A stretch of DNA of 64,000 bases from Isoetes taiwanensis (lineage: Eukaryota > Streptophyta > Lycopodiopsida > Isoetales > Isoetaceae). The notes beneath the pieces were generated by a model, which had not been told where the DNA came from, did not search any database, and saw only the letters and a program-made list of their open reading frames with translations. Positions 48,350 through 60,380 of this stretch are shown piece by piece; the stretch's first letter is position 1, and each line of letters opens with the position of its first letter. A program made the position numbers and the translations under genes. The stretch spans positions 16,002,275-16,066,274 of the forward strand of contig JAJEKV010000010.1 of assembly GCA_021234155.1 (NCBI GenBank), read 5' to 3'.

Positions 48350-49635
48350 ATGGCTTCTGCCACAGAAAATGGTTCTTCCCTTCCTCGCATATCCCAGAGG
48401 GCCCAAGGCCCTGCCACCGTCCTTGCCATCGGCACTGCAGTTCCTCCCAATGTGTTTGAACAGAGCTCTTACCCTGATTTCTACTTCAATGTCACAAATT
48501 GCAACGACAAAGTGGAGCTCAAGAACAAATTCCAGCGGATTTGTATGTCCACGCTTCTCCTTATGTTGCTAATCATTTGCTGTGTGAATTTCATTTGCAA
48601 TACGGTTGACTGATTTCGTTTTGGGGTTTATCAGGTGATCGATCTGCAATCAGGAAACGGCATTTTTATGTGAATGAAGAAATTTTGAAGGAAAATCCTG
48701 GCATGTGCACATACAAGGAACCATCGTTGGATTGCAGGCAAGATATTGCGGTAAGGGAAGTGCCCAAGCTTGCAAAGGAAGCGGCAGTTAAGGCAATCAA
48801 AGAATGGGGCCAACCCAAATCCAAAATAACCCATGTTGTATTTGGAACCACGAGCGGAGTAGATATGCCGGGAGCAGATTTTCAGCTGGCTAAGCTTTTG
48901 GGTCTGAGGCCAAATGTGAAGAGGGTGATGCTCTACCAACAGGGCTGCTTTGCAGGAGCCACAGTGATGCGCATTGCCAAGGATTTGGCCGAAAATAACA
49001 AAGGGGCCAGAGTGCTGGTTACCTGCAGCGAAGTAACAGCGGTGACATTCAGAGCCCCTTCAGAAACCCATCTGGATGGGCTCGTCGGATCTGCATTGTT
49101 CGGAGATGGAGCTGCTGCGCTTATCGTTGGATCAGACCCTGTTCCACAAATCGAAAAGCCCCTTTTTGAGCTCCATTGGTCCGGCGAATCCATAGTTCCT
49201 GAAAGTGACGGGGCAATTTTGGGGCATTTGAGAGAAGCCGGGCTTGTTTTTCACCTCCTAAAAGATGTCCCTGGCCTCATCTCCAAAAATATCGAAAAAA
49301 TCCTTTCTGAACCATTACAATATGCTGGTGTTCATAACTACAATGATTTCTTTTGGGCTGTTCATCCAGGGGGTCCTGCCATTTTGGACCAGATGGAGAC
49401 TAAGCTAAGTATGGAGAAAAGTAAATTGGTAGCAACTAGAGAGGTTCTCTCAAACTATGGTAACATGTCCAGTGCATCAGTTTTGTTTGTTCTTGATGAA
49501 GTTAGAAAGAGATCTGTGGCCCAAAGGAGTAGCACCACTGGAGAAGGCAGTGAATGGGGTATTTTACTTGGATTTGGACCTGGTCTCACTGTCGAAACCT
49601 TACTGCTCAAAAGTGTGGCTTTAACAACAAGCTAG
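48350..49635 (+). CDS. Chalcone synthase-like type III polyketide synthase, two exons
   Basis: The enzyme class condenses p-coumaroyl-CoA with three malonyl-CoA to naringenin chalcone, or makes related polyketides, in the cytosol. Exon 1 is 48350-48542 and exon 2 is 48635-49635. The intron splits the Cys codon of R-I-C-D-R-S (T|GT), the position typical of plant CHS. The joined product is 397 residues, normal for the family. The catalytic triad is present: Cys in YQQGCFAG, His in [10 protein letters not shown] and Asn in [11 protein letters not shown]. The Phe gatekeepers (SALFGDGAA and HLREAGLVF) are also present, as are [17 protein letters not shown] and [10 protein letters not shown]. Positions equivalent to Thr197, Gly256 and Ser338 are the CHS type. 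Some stretches are unusual ([25 protein letters not shown]), so bibenzyl- or other polyketide-forming activity is possible. It lies in the right copy of a duplication whose other copy is dead. Confidence 0.93.
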
Positions 49636-51678
49636 GGCTAAGATTCGCTAATAAGATTTGTAGCAAATTATAAATTTCAACTCATTGATTCAATTCATTA
49701 TACTTGTATGATTTCTTGATACTATTATAATATATTAAGTGATCCATTCTTCTTTTGAAAACACGATTTATATTTGAAACAGATTTTGCTATTAGAAGTA
49801 TTTTGGAAAGGAAGAAAAAAGGGAACAAGTTGCTATTATGTCTCATGCCCCAGCATCTTCCTTATTTTACACACACACCCCCTCCCGGGGACAAAAAAAA
49901 AATCATGGGCAAAATTTTCCACATCCACAAAAATGCCATGTTCAACCAACGATAACATTTTTACTGACATGAACTTTCCATCTCCATGTTAACGGTGAAT
50001 GTGGGCAAAACTGCCACGATTCCATGGAGCTGCGGTAACAAAGAGCAAAAACTCAAAAGATTGACAATCTTGCCGTCGGATAATATCAGAATTGGGCACC
50101 TAAGAGCCAATGAACTTCGATATTGATTCCTTGATTGTCAATATAACGTAAGTCCTTTAATAAAATGTGCATTTGGTAATTAGATGACATATACCACATG
50201 TAAGAAATTCAAAACTGTGAAAACAAGGTGCTTGCGCACTATGGGTTGCCTAAGCTAATTTGTTTTAGGATTTGTAGTGGACTTAAATTGTGTAACTACA
50301 TTGCATATACAATGTTTGAAGGTCGTGCCATCTTCCTTTCTTATCATCTTTCCTATAGTTTCAAATACAATGTTTCTCCCTATTTATAATGTACAAGAAA
50401 TTTATCGCGGCGGCCAAGGCCGCCGCGAACATTTCTCTTCATCGAGTTGGTGTCATTTCAAGGTGAAATTTGTCGATTAAATAACTCATTGATTAGTCAA
50501 GTTAATGCCAGTCTAATAGTAATAGGTAAGAATATTTAAACCCCTGAAATAAGTTTCTTTGAATGACCCTTAAAAACTATGACCCTTAAACCGAATATTA
50601 TCTAGTTCAAGAACTTGATACGAAAGCTCAGCCTTCTAATTGAACACACAAATATGAAAGAATAAACAGTCATGTGTTACTCAGTATTGTTCTTCTCAAG
50701 CCAAGCGAACATAGAAAGCAAAGACTCATCATAACATAGGGCCAAAATGTTGAAAATCGTCATTCAATCTAGCATTTCAGCATTAGTAACGAACATGATG
50801 TTCAAATTATGGCATTATTTTGTAGAAATTTAAAAATACATAATTTGCGCTCCAGTTTTGGCAGAGCAGCCGTTTTCTATTCCGACATCCCTGTTCTAGC
50901 CAGAGTTATTCTTGCTTGTCGACCGTGCTGCCATGGCCAGAAGATTGATAGTCTTTGCAAAAGAGGAGCAGCTATGGCATCAGTTAGAGTTCCAACTTTC
51001 AAAGGAGACAAAAGGGTGAATTTTTTTTTTTTATTATTTTTTTTTTTAATGGAAAAGGGATTGACAGGGCTAATGAAGCACCTGACATGCTCAGAAATGA
51101 TAGAAGAGGAGGTGCGATTTCTAAAACTTTGGTAAAATTTTGTGATTCTAATTTAAAAGTATGCTACAATAAAGCAGAGGGTGTGACTCATAACTCGGGG
51201 GGCTTCTAGAAGCTATGTTTTCAAGCTTTTCTTGGACATAATGTGTTGCTGTAGAGCTTTTAGTTCCTCTAGTGCCGACTTTAACAGAGTTTAGCATCCG
51301 ATATAAGCCGAGTTTAGGATCTGATATATGTTCTTTTTGCACGTTTTTGAAAGGTTCTTGAAATTTTTAAGATATATAGCATATTAATAATAAGGGAAAA
51401 TTATCCAAAATACTGGTGCATTTAGAAAAATGCCCCTAATTTTTGCATAATTGTGAAAATACCCTTCCATGGCAGGTTTATGATCGATGATGTTTTCTTT
51501 TATCTTCCATTCTTTCATGTTCTATTCAAAATCATCAGCATTTCTTGAAGATTTGCTCTAAAAACAGCTCTTTTTTACCTTTCTCAAGCCTCTCCAGTAG
51601 CCACTACTCTGTGTCTTTCTTTAGCAATTTGAAACTTTTCTCATGGAATCAGCTTCTTCCCTGGAGTGCACTGTTAGG
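49636..51678. other. No supported gene
   Basis: This stretch contains the 3' flank of the CHS-like gene. A T-rich tract is at 51020-51050, and a possible but unsupported open frame at 50809-51135 has no known motif. The palindrome at 50405-50428 is listed separately. Confidence 0.4.
50405..50428. repeat. GC-rich palindrome in AT-rich DNA
   Basis: TCGCGGCGGCC-AA-GGCCGCCGCGA forms two perfect 11-base arms around two bases. The flanks are strongly AT-rich, so the GC block stands out. It may be the relic of a small foldback element or a short hairpin. Confidence 0.8.
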
Positions 51679-52369
51679 CTAACTGTTCAGATAACCGTGC
51701 TGGAGCTTCATATATGCAGTCATGGTGTCTGTGCCTTTCACAAGGATGAATGGAATTTTTTGAACTAGAATGTAATCGTGATATTGGTAGCAGGAATCCG
51801 TCGAAACATCATAAACCACCGCAGAGCAAGAGCAATCCTTTGTGCAGGAATCAAGACAGCCATCCAGTTCCAAACATAGGATATTCGTATGTTACATTGA
51901 AATACGTCAAATATGCAATATGCAAATAGCGGAAATAATGCCCTGCATCAAACATACAGGAGTAATTGTGATTCCAGTGCTTTGTTTCTGCCAATTCTGC
52001 TCTCATAACAAAGGGCTTTGCCTCCCCAATTTGCCACACCACATTACTCTGTGAATCCAGCAATATCAGCGCCCTGAATCCAGCAATTCCATCGATTTTA
52101 CCTCTTCTGATCCAATTTCGATGCTCCAGTATGTCTGTCACAGATCCTGATTCCGTCCTCCCCACCACTACCAAATTGCCGTGCTGCAAGAGTTTTCCAC
52201 AAGCTGCATTCTTTACAGCAATGACTCCATCTTCAGTTAGTGTGCTCATTGTTAGCAAGCTTCCACTGTCCTCAGCCATTATTCCATCAACAATAGACCC
52301 CATGGAACAGTTGGTTGCTTCCCTTTTCATTTCTAGGATCAACTTCTGGTCTGTTGGAATTATGGTCAT
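51679..52369 (-). pseudogene. G-type (bulb) lectin / PAN-domain receptor-like gene fragment
   Basis: On the minus strand, 51851-52369 gives a stretch with KLLQHGNLVVVGRTES and ALILLDSQSNVVWQIGE. These resemble the repeated G-N-L-V / V-V-W units of the mannose-binding-lectin (B-lectin) domain of S-domain receptor kinases and secreted EP1-like glycoproteins. A shifted frame at 51679-51873 continues with LDGCLDSCTKDCSCSAVVYD followed by SCYQYHD, the cysteine pattern of a PAN domain (C..C...C.C.A..Y). The order lectin-then-PAN is right for the family. The frame changes near 51860 without a clear intron, the lectin part is degenerate, and no signal peptide or kinase is present, so I read it as a gene fragment. 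Confidence 0.6.
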
Positions 52370-52804
52370 GCCTTATTTTCAATAGGCGACATTTGGTATA
52401 AGTTGTAATGGGACACGTGTTGAAAAAAGTTGTAAAATGGGCGATGGGCAAATTCGAAAAAGGGGGTGAGACAGACAGAACTGTGAGGCGGATCTGAAAG
52501 AGGAAAACCGACAGGAAGATCGGCAGGTGCAGGTGGTTTTTGCATCAATCCATGTACGGCGGTCGTGGGATGGAGACGTTATTGGACGTTGGAATATTCT
52601 CTAGAATCAAAGTGACTTCATGATCTAGGGTTAGGTTGATCTGGTTTTAGTATTTCCTTGAAAACTCCATTGTTCACGGAGCTATTACGGGCAGAAGCTA
52701 TGACGGTGCCCATGCTCTATTTGGAGCACCGTCTCTTGTATAAGAACAAGAAGAAGCAATGCAATTCAGGTTTTGATTATCTCACATTTTCTTGTTTTCT
52801 ATTA

Positions 52805-52817
52805 TGGTATCAGAGCA
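52805..52817 (+). other. Copia primer-binding site (initiator Met-tRNA type)
   Basis: TGGTATCAGAGCA is the classical primer-binding site of plant Ty1/copia elements, complementary to the 3' end of tRNA-iMet. The 5' LTR must end just upstream. Its start lies somewhere in 52370-52800 and I could not fix it. Confidence 0.85.
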
Positions 52818-52863
52818 GGGAGATCGCCACGGCTGAGAAGCTGCATTTGGCCAACGAAAGAAA

Positions 52864-53777
52864 ATGGGCAAGATTGAGAAACTCTCTCATAGCAATGCAT
52901 TCTATTGGTTCATAAAGGTACGGGGGAAGCTAGCTGAGAAGGGATTATGGCACATAGTCTCTGGAGATGAGCCAAGGCCAGTGCTCACAGCTCAGAAGTA
53001 TCAGGCTCCCACGGCTGCTCAAGTTGTGAAAGGAGGAATTGGAACTTCACTTCAAATTGAGAGCAAGAATGAATCAGGTGAAAAGGATGTAAGTCTCAAA
53101 GGAAGTGAGAATGAGAGACAGGCTCTGCTAAGGTGGATGCAGAGAGATTGGGAAGCTCGAAATAAAATCATGAAATATCTAGATGATAACTTGATTGCAC
53201 AGATCGAAGCTGCAGAAAGTGCTAAAGAGGCATGGGAGCAACTCAATGCCACATACCATAGAAAGCATTTTTCCCAACAGGCTACCTTGTATTCAATCAT
53301 TTTTACAACAAAATTGAAAGATTGTGTGTCAGCCGAGGAGTACATCTCAAAAGTAAAGGCAGCAGCTCTTCAACTCCAAGGGATGGAGAAAGGATTAGAT
53401 AATGATCTCATCGTAGGTGCCTTATTACTTGGTCTACCTACCAGCTATAATAACGTGAAGAATCTTATTGGTTCTTCAGAGCATGTAGAGCTTGAATGGG
53501 CCAACAGATATTGATGGAAGAAACAAATCAATGTGGATATAAGAAAGCGGGAAACAAAGAGGGGCAAGCACTATTGGGAAGGCAGGATGGCATGGAAAGT
53601 AGAAAATGTTACAACTGTAACAAAATTGGACATTTAGCCAAAGACTGCCCTGAACCAGATCGCAAGAAAAGGAAGCACAAGGCTAAGGAAAAGGAAGAAA
53701 ATAAGAAGAAAGGAGGCCATGCACAGGGTCACAAGCTTAAAAGGCAAGTGATTCGGATAGCTCCAGTGATTCCATGA
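52864..53777 (+). pseudogene. Ty1/copia gag with zinc knuckle, frame-broken
   Basis: The frame from ATG 52864 begins KIEKLSHSNAFYWFIKVRG, typical of copia gag. It then shows RWMQRDWEARNKIMKYL and the UBN2-like region AKEAWEQLNATY through GALLLGLPTSYNNV, ending at 53514. The zinc knuckle CYNCNKIGHLAKDC (CX2CX4HX4C) lies in another frame (53496-53777). A further shift leads into pol, overlapping by a few bases at 53774. In active elements these parts are one polyprotein, so at least two frameshifts separate them here. Confidence 0.88.
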
Positions 53778-56101
53778 TCTCAGGTGCTAAGGCCTTTATG
53801 GCAAATTCAAAAGTAAGTGGAAAAGACTTTTGTCTTAAAAATGCTTGTTTTGCACTTTGGTGGCTTGCAATGTACGTCTGCCATCTCTTGGCCCATGTTG
53901 TCCAGATTGCTGTGAATGCTTTTCAGGATACACAAGACTCATGGTGTAGTCCTGATATCTTGAATTCTGTTAGTCTATTGGCAGACTCGGCTCAAGGTAC
54001 TTGGTACCTGGATTCTGGAGCCAGTGACCACATGACTAGTAACAGAGAGTTGTTCAAACAACTCAAATTGCTTCCTGGAAATAAGAAGGTGAAGATTGGG
54101 AAAGGAACTCTTGCAATAAATGGGTCAGGGACAGTCAATTTGGAACTTGCAACAGGAAGTGTACAGCTGAAAGACACTCTATTTGTTCCCGAACTAGAAG
54201 CAAATCTCATATCTATTTCAAAAATGGATGATGGAGAAAGGGAAGGAAGTTTGTATAAATTGAGTTGGTACAAAGGACAGTCCATTGCCCTGGCTGTGGT
54301 ATCAACTAATGAGCATCAAATTTGGCATGAAAGGCTAGGGCATGCCAATTATGATTTTCTGAAGAAAATGAAAGAACAAAACTTGGTGCTTGGAATGCCT
54401 AGAGTTAAAGCTCCTCTAGGAATATGTGAGGGTTGCGCCCTCGGAAAACTTAGCAGGAAGGCTTACAAACAATGCAAAGGCTCTCGTGCAAAGCAACCTT
54501 TGGAAGTTGTGCACATGGATGTATGGGGACCAACACGTGTCACCTCTCTTGGAGGATCAAGGTATTTTCTGTTATTGGTTGATGATTTTTCAAGGAAAAA
54601 TTGGGTGTTCTTTATGGCCTATAAATCTGATGCTTTTGGTCAGTTTAAAACATGGAAGGCCATGGTAGAGAACTTCACGGATAAAACCATAAAAACTGTA
54701 AGAACAGATCAAGGAGGAGAGTTCGTTGGAGGGGAATTTTCTGAATTTCTTCAAAGCTTTGGCATTATTCATGAGACATCGGTGGCACATGAGCATCAGC
54801 AAAATGGCGTTGTAGAGCGCAAGAATCGTACTGTCTTGGAGTGTGCCAGGGCTATGCTTTTGTCCAAAAGCATTGACCACAAGTTCTGGGCAGAAGCCAT
54901 CCATACAGCAGTCTACATCATAAATCGAGTGCCAACTAAGGCTGTAGCCAATGGTGTACCAGAGGAGATATGGACAGGAAAGAAACCTAATGTTGAAGGA
55001 TTTAAGATTTTCGGGTGTACAGCCTATGCGCATGTCTCTAAAGAAGAACGCAAATCAGGTAAACTCTCTAATAGAGCAGTCCCATGCATGTTTGTAGGTT
55101 ATGGTGAGACCACTAAAGGCTATAAACTGTTTATACCTGGTACACGAAAAATGATGATCAGAAGAAGTGTGATTTTTGATGAGCAGGATTTTAGTATAGG
55201 GCAGAATAAGAAGCCATCTCATTTTGGTCCTCTTGAGGTTGCTACACATGAAGATGCAGATGACTCTAGTGATACAGATATTGAAGATGCTGATCACACC
55301 CGAAACACACTTGTAGAAGAACTTGATATTCCATCTGAGCCTGAATCAGCAGGGGGTGCTAGTGAGGATGATACTGCAGGGGGTGGCAGGGAGTATGATA
55401 CTGATGCTGCTGAACCAAGGAGGTCTACCAGACCTAGGAAGAACACTGCCAGAATGCAAGATTACCTTGATAGCAGAAAGCCTAGGGGTGCAGCGTACTT
55501 GGCCCTACACAGCAATGCATCTGTAGAAGAGCCCTGCACATACTTAGAAGCCATGCAAAGCCATGACAAACTCTTGTGGAGGCAAGCGATGGAAGAAGAA
55601 TATGCTTCTTTGATGGAGAACCACACGTGGGATTTGTGCAGCTTACCACCTGGGCGGAAAGCTATAACCTGTAAGTGGATTTACAAAATCAAATATGATG
55701 AAAACAATGTTATTACTAGATACAAGGCCCGGCTGGTTGCTAGAGGCTGCTCTCAGACTGCTGGTATTGACTACCATGAGACTTTTGCTCCAGTTGCACG
55801 CCTTACTTCTGTGAGAGTAGTTTTGGCATTGGCTGCTGCACTTGAGCTTGACTTACAGCAAATGGACGTCAAAAGTGCTTTCTTGCATGGCAAACTAGAC
55901 AAAGAGGTGTATTTGAAACAACCACCTGGATTTATTGCTCCCAGCCATGAGAAAGACGTATGCAAGCTCAATAAGGCTATTTATGGCTTGAAATAGTCCC
56001 CTCGGCTTTGGTATAAGACCATACATGCTTTCTTTACTGCTCAGGGCTTTACCAAAAGCGAGGCTGATTGGAATATCTATTCTAAAGTAAGTGGGATACT
56101 G
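53774..56101 (+). pseudogene. Ty1/copia pol: protease, integrase and truncated reverse transcriptase
   Basis: A long frame (53774-55996) keeps domain order PR-IN-RT. The protease is WYLDSGASDHMT. The integrase zinc region has HERLGH....C..CALGK. The DDE core has HMDVWGP, RTDQGGEF and NGVVERKNRT, with all three acidic residues in place. RT starts with CKWIYKIKYDENNVITRYKA and YHETFAPVARLTSVR, then reaches MDVKSAFLHG and KLNKAIYGLK. The next codon, normally Gln of GLKQ.PR, is TAG (55994-55996). After the stop the frame continues SPRLWYKTIHAFFTAQGF to about 56100, where an antisense gypsy LTR begins. The YVDD motif and RNase H are absent, so the element was cut by insertion and is inactive. Confidence 0.92.
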
Positions 56102-58079
56102 TGACGTCCCCTACTCGTATACGGTGCACCCACCGTATACAAACAGGAGTTCTCCCCCTATACCAGCTCCATGCCGATACAGGGCCCTCCACATAACACT
56201 GCAACCGTAACGGGTTCCAGTGGGAAGAGTGAAGGGGTCATTTCACCCCGTCTCCCTCAGGGCCTACCTAGCTGCGGAAGCGTAAACATACATGTCAGTA
56301 TATAAGAGCAACACATATATCCACCCCTACGGGTGGTACATCACATCTGCATAGACAATGATCAGCACAATGCATTTAGGGAATCCTACCCAAGGCTCGC
56401 ACGGGGGATGGACCGACAAGCTTGGGTCTCCGAGTTCATTGCGCATGAGAATTCATGACAATGGATTTGGGCGGCATAAGAACTTGGCAATGGGTAGTCC
56501 ACTCCATCGCCCCTCATGTGCACACTTTGCGTAGTAGGTTGAAAAGTGTTGGGACTGGATCAGAGTTCACGGGATGCATAGCCAAAAGGGCTATTCCCGG
56601 GTTACATCTCCCCTGGTCCGATGGGTGCGGGGATCACTCCCTCGAGAGAGATCTACATGCTGACTCAAGGAGACTAGAGAGCCACTGCTCTTATTCGACT
56701 TGAACCCAATGGAAAGTGAACCCCACTTCACGGGTGTCGAGCCCATGCCCTGCCCACACTCAGTGGCAAGCCATTAGACCTAGTCTCAATGATCCCCGGT
56801 AGACTTTACACGTCAGAGGGATCGTTCAAGAGTCAGGACACGAACCTCCTTATGAGCCAGTCTAGCCCCTTCACCCACAACCCGGTGTGGCTCTTGTACA
56901 CAGGCCGAATCTATATGGTGCTAGAGAGGCTAATCTAGGAGCATCCACTACCAAGCTTTAGGTCTCTACCCCCCTTCCCAATACAAGGAGTTCATAGAGA
57001 TACCTCATCCACATACATCATAAGAGAACTAAAGAACAAGATCTAATCTATATCATAGAGTTAGGTTCTTTAGTTAGAGTCTGGTACCTAGAGATCTAGA
57101 AGGCTGCTATGAGCAATTTAATAGGCTAAACCTACTGATTTTATGACTAAAAGAAGGTTTAAGCTATTAAATTGCCTAAATACCTGATCCTTGAGGGACT
57201 CCTCCTGACCTGAGCTCGACCATCCTGCTGAAACGCTCGAATCAAGGGAAACTAAGGGTACAGTTCACTCAGGCAGAGTCTGGGATGCGGTTTTGGCTCT
57301 TGAGGCAGCCAAAACAGAGTTCTAAAGCCCTAGAAACAAAATTGGGCAAGTTAGGGTTTCCCCTCCTAAATAGACATGGGGGTTGGTTAGGGTTTCCAAT
57401 TATCCCCTTTTGGCATGTGGGATAATTGGGAATGGGCCCACTTGCCATTAATGGCTAGGTGGCAAAATGTGCCCACATGGAAATGTGTGCACATTAATGA
57501 AGGTGCACATTGAAAAATGTGCACATTAATTGCACCTATGGGTATGGCCCACTAAGCACAATTTCATTAAAATGAGAAATTTCGTGATTCCAATTAGGGA
57601 TGAAAATCCTTTTTAATCCATTTTATGACGATTTTTTGAGCAATTATGGCGCAATTTAGCAAAAAAAATGCATCTAAAGTGCCATTTATTGGCGCCATTA
57701 ATATTAGAGAGGGGGGGGAAAAACAACAAAAAAAAAAATACTGCAACTTAAGTTAGCAAATTTTACCTATTTTACAGGAAGAAGGGCATCATTAACTTCT
57801 GAAATTGACAAATTTACACATCAAGAAAATTTGTTTATGAAGCTAAAATACGAAATTTGTTGCTGAATTGAATCACTGCCATTAGTAGGATCATGCTTTT
57901 CTTTGCCAACATTCATAAGAATGTCAAATCCTGCCCCACTAAATGCCTCTTCGTCAAAGTTGTAAGCCGCATTTTGAACTCATCGTGACTAAAATCTTCA
58001 GTGGTACCAAGCTGGATGAAGGTGACTCCACAACAAATCTCCTGGCATACCTGAACGTGCATTTGCTATAGCAGACCAA

Positions 58080-58460
58080 ATGCATGCTGGTGAATGCATC
58101 CTCAACATATTTTTTTTGCATGCTAGTGAATGCAAATGGCGCCATGGCGCCATTTGCATCCTCAGCATGCTTGGAAATGGCACCTTGAGGATGCAACATG
58201 GTGCCATTTACACCCCCAGCACCCAAAAAAATTTCCCCCCCAAAAAAAGGGGTGTTGGGGTGCATCCTCAAGGTGCCATTTCCAAACATGATGAGGCATC
58301 CACAGCATGCATTTGATATAACATCTGGACCAAATGCATGGTGATGAATGCAAATGGCGCCATGGCGCCCTTTGCATTCCTCAACATGCATTTAATAAAG
58401 CAGATCATGCTAAGGATGCATGCCATTTGCATCCTCAATATGCATCAAGCAAACATATAT
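58080..58460. repeat. Palindrome-rich minisatellite (GGCGCCATTTGCATCCTCA family)
   Basis: Words such as caaatggcgccatggcgcc, atttgcatcctca and aaatggcaccttgagg recur in both orientations. Stretches like 58134-58155 are self-complementary. Both strands are open in several frames with repetitive peptides, which is a by-product of the repeat and not evidence of a gene. Confidence 0.85.
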
Positions 58461-59334
58461 TCAAGAAACTGGTGCTATTTGACTAGGAAAACTAAAAAAT
58501 CAAGTAAAAGAAGACCTACCTTTGCCTTGGAGACTTGCCTTCATGATTCTTGATATCTTTAGTGTCTAGAGTGATGAAAACAAAGGCGCTAAGCGTTGGC
58601 GCTGGCACTGGCACTAGGCGCTAGGCCATCTAGCTGCAGGCGCTGGCGTTGGCGCTAGCTCCAATGGGCCATCTAGCAGCAGGCGCCGCTGGCAGTCGAA
58701 GCTGGCGCTGGCGGTCGCAGGCGGCGGGAAGCAGGGGGATGTAGGCGGCGCTAAGCAGGCGGGATGTAGGCGGCGCTAGGCCATCTAGCAGCAGGCGCTG
58801 GCGCTAGGTCCAATAGGCCATCTAGTAGCAGGCGCCGCTGGCAAGTGGCGAAGTAATACCGGTAGTCGCAAATGGAAGCAAGGCGGAATGTAGGTGGCGC
58901 CGGCGGGTGGGTATGGTATGGCTTCGTGGAAGGGCGTAGTGAATTTTAAAAATGCCCGCCCAAATTTGAAAGCCCTCCGCCCGCCCAAATTTGAAATTCA
59001 AAATTTGAAATCCCAAATTTGTTGTTGCTGCTCGACATATCATTTCTTTAGGCGCTTGTATAGATCCTTCTATAGGCGGATGCAGGGTCTTCGATGGTTC
59101 CATACCGATCGGCACTTCTAGGCGGCTTCTTGCAGTCATTTATTTTCAGGTAACATTAGCTGTTTGCACGGTGGTTTTTGGCTTCTTTTTGAGGTATTTG
59201 CGCAATATTCTTACAAGATCCATATACTCCGGCCGCCGATAGTTTTTTCACCAAAATGGTGACCACCATATCCGTGTAAGTTTTTCAATATGCATCGCGT
59301 CTTTTGTTAGAGCCATTCATCACATGTATACATC

Positions 59335-59661
59335 CAAATGGAGCCATTTGGAAGCCATTTGGAGCCCTCAAATGGCTTCATGGCCATTTGGGGGTGCCGA
59401 GGGGAGTATACCACCCAAATGGTGCCATTTGGAGGGTGCGAGGGGGGGGTAGGTATACCCCCAAATGGCGCTTATGGAGCAATTTGGGGTGCCATTTGGA
59501 GCCCTCAAATGGCTCCATGGCGCCATTTGGGGGGTGCCAGAGGGGGCAGGTATACCCCTCAAATGGTGCCATTTGGGGGTGCCATGGGGGGCAGATATAC
59601 CCCCACATGGCACCTTGAGGATGCAAATGGCGCCATAAAAAGCCATGGCCATTTGCATCCA

Positions 59662-59718
<57 letters not shown>

Positions 59719-59955
59719 GGGGTAGGTATACCCCCAAATGGCGCCATTTGGGGGTGGTGGTGTGGGGTGGGGGGGGGGGGGGGGGGGGGAGGCTGGTATA
59801 CCCCCATTTTGGTTAGTTGCTAGGGGAGTATATATACCCCCAAATGGGGGTTGGGGGGGGGGAGGAGGGGGGGGGGCAGGTATAGGGGGCACCCCCCATG
59901 GAGCCATTTGGGGAGCGCCAACGAGGGCAATTATACATGCCATTTGGGGTAAAGA
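59335..59955. repeat. CAAATGGCGCCATTTG minisatellite with poly(T) and poly(G) tracts
   Basis: At least ten units of the type '(c)ccaaatgg(c/t)(g/t)ccatttgggg...ggtatacccc' occur, alternating orientation. A 40-plus T run lies at about 59667-59711, and G runs interrupted only by single bases lie at 59769-59790 and 59854-59876. The unit GGTATACCCCCAAATGGCGC recurs nearly unchanged about every 80-110 bp. Confidence 0.9.
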
Positions 59956-60119
59956 GAGCCACCCTTCATGGCAAGGATGTTGATCCATTGAATGTAGCAA
60001 TGAGAGATCACGAAATCTGTGGTGCCTATTGAACTTCAATCATATCTTGGGGTGCGAGATAACATTGGTGAAGCAAAGAGGTGCATTTATTCGGTTGCCA
60101 AAGAAGGATGTAAGACCTG

Positions 60120-60380
60120 GTTGAGGCTTGTATGCTATAAACATATGTATGATACATGTGTACTACTCACGTGTATCATACACCTGCAGAAGGTCTATAA
60201 ATCTATTCATGTATCTTAAAAATATATGTATGATACATGGGTGTCATACCTGTGTACCTAACACATGCAGAAGGTGTATGATACCGAGTAAATATGTTTT
60301 CTAAATATTTCATGGTGGTGTATACAACCCCTGCATAAGGTCTATGATACAGGGTACTCAACCCCTGCATAAGGTCTATA
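60120..60380. repeat. Diverged tandem repeat (tgca(g/t)aaggtctatga units)
   Basis: The word ctgcagaaggtctata and its variants occur at about 60185, 60267, 60332 and 60366. Between them lie atgtatgatacatg-type palindromic words. Periods vary (about 35-80 bp). Confidence 0.65.

Noticed and set aside
48312-48572. Second open frame across CHS exon 1
   Set aside because: It is a shadow frame of exon 1. The ATG at 48350 gives the conserved CHS N-terminus.
58080-59810. Long overlapping open frames on both strands in the palindromic minisatellites
   Set aside because: Both strands are open in several frames with His/Ala/Pro/Gly-rich repeated peptides. This follows from the repeat unit and not from coding selection, and no domain is present.
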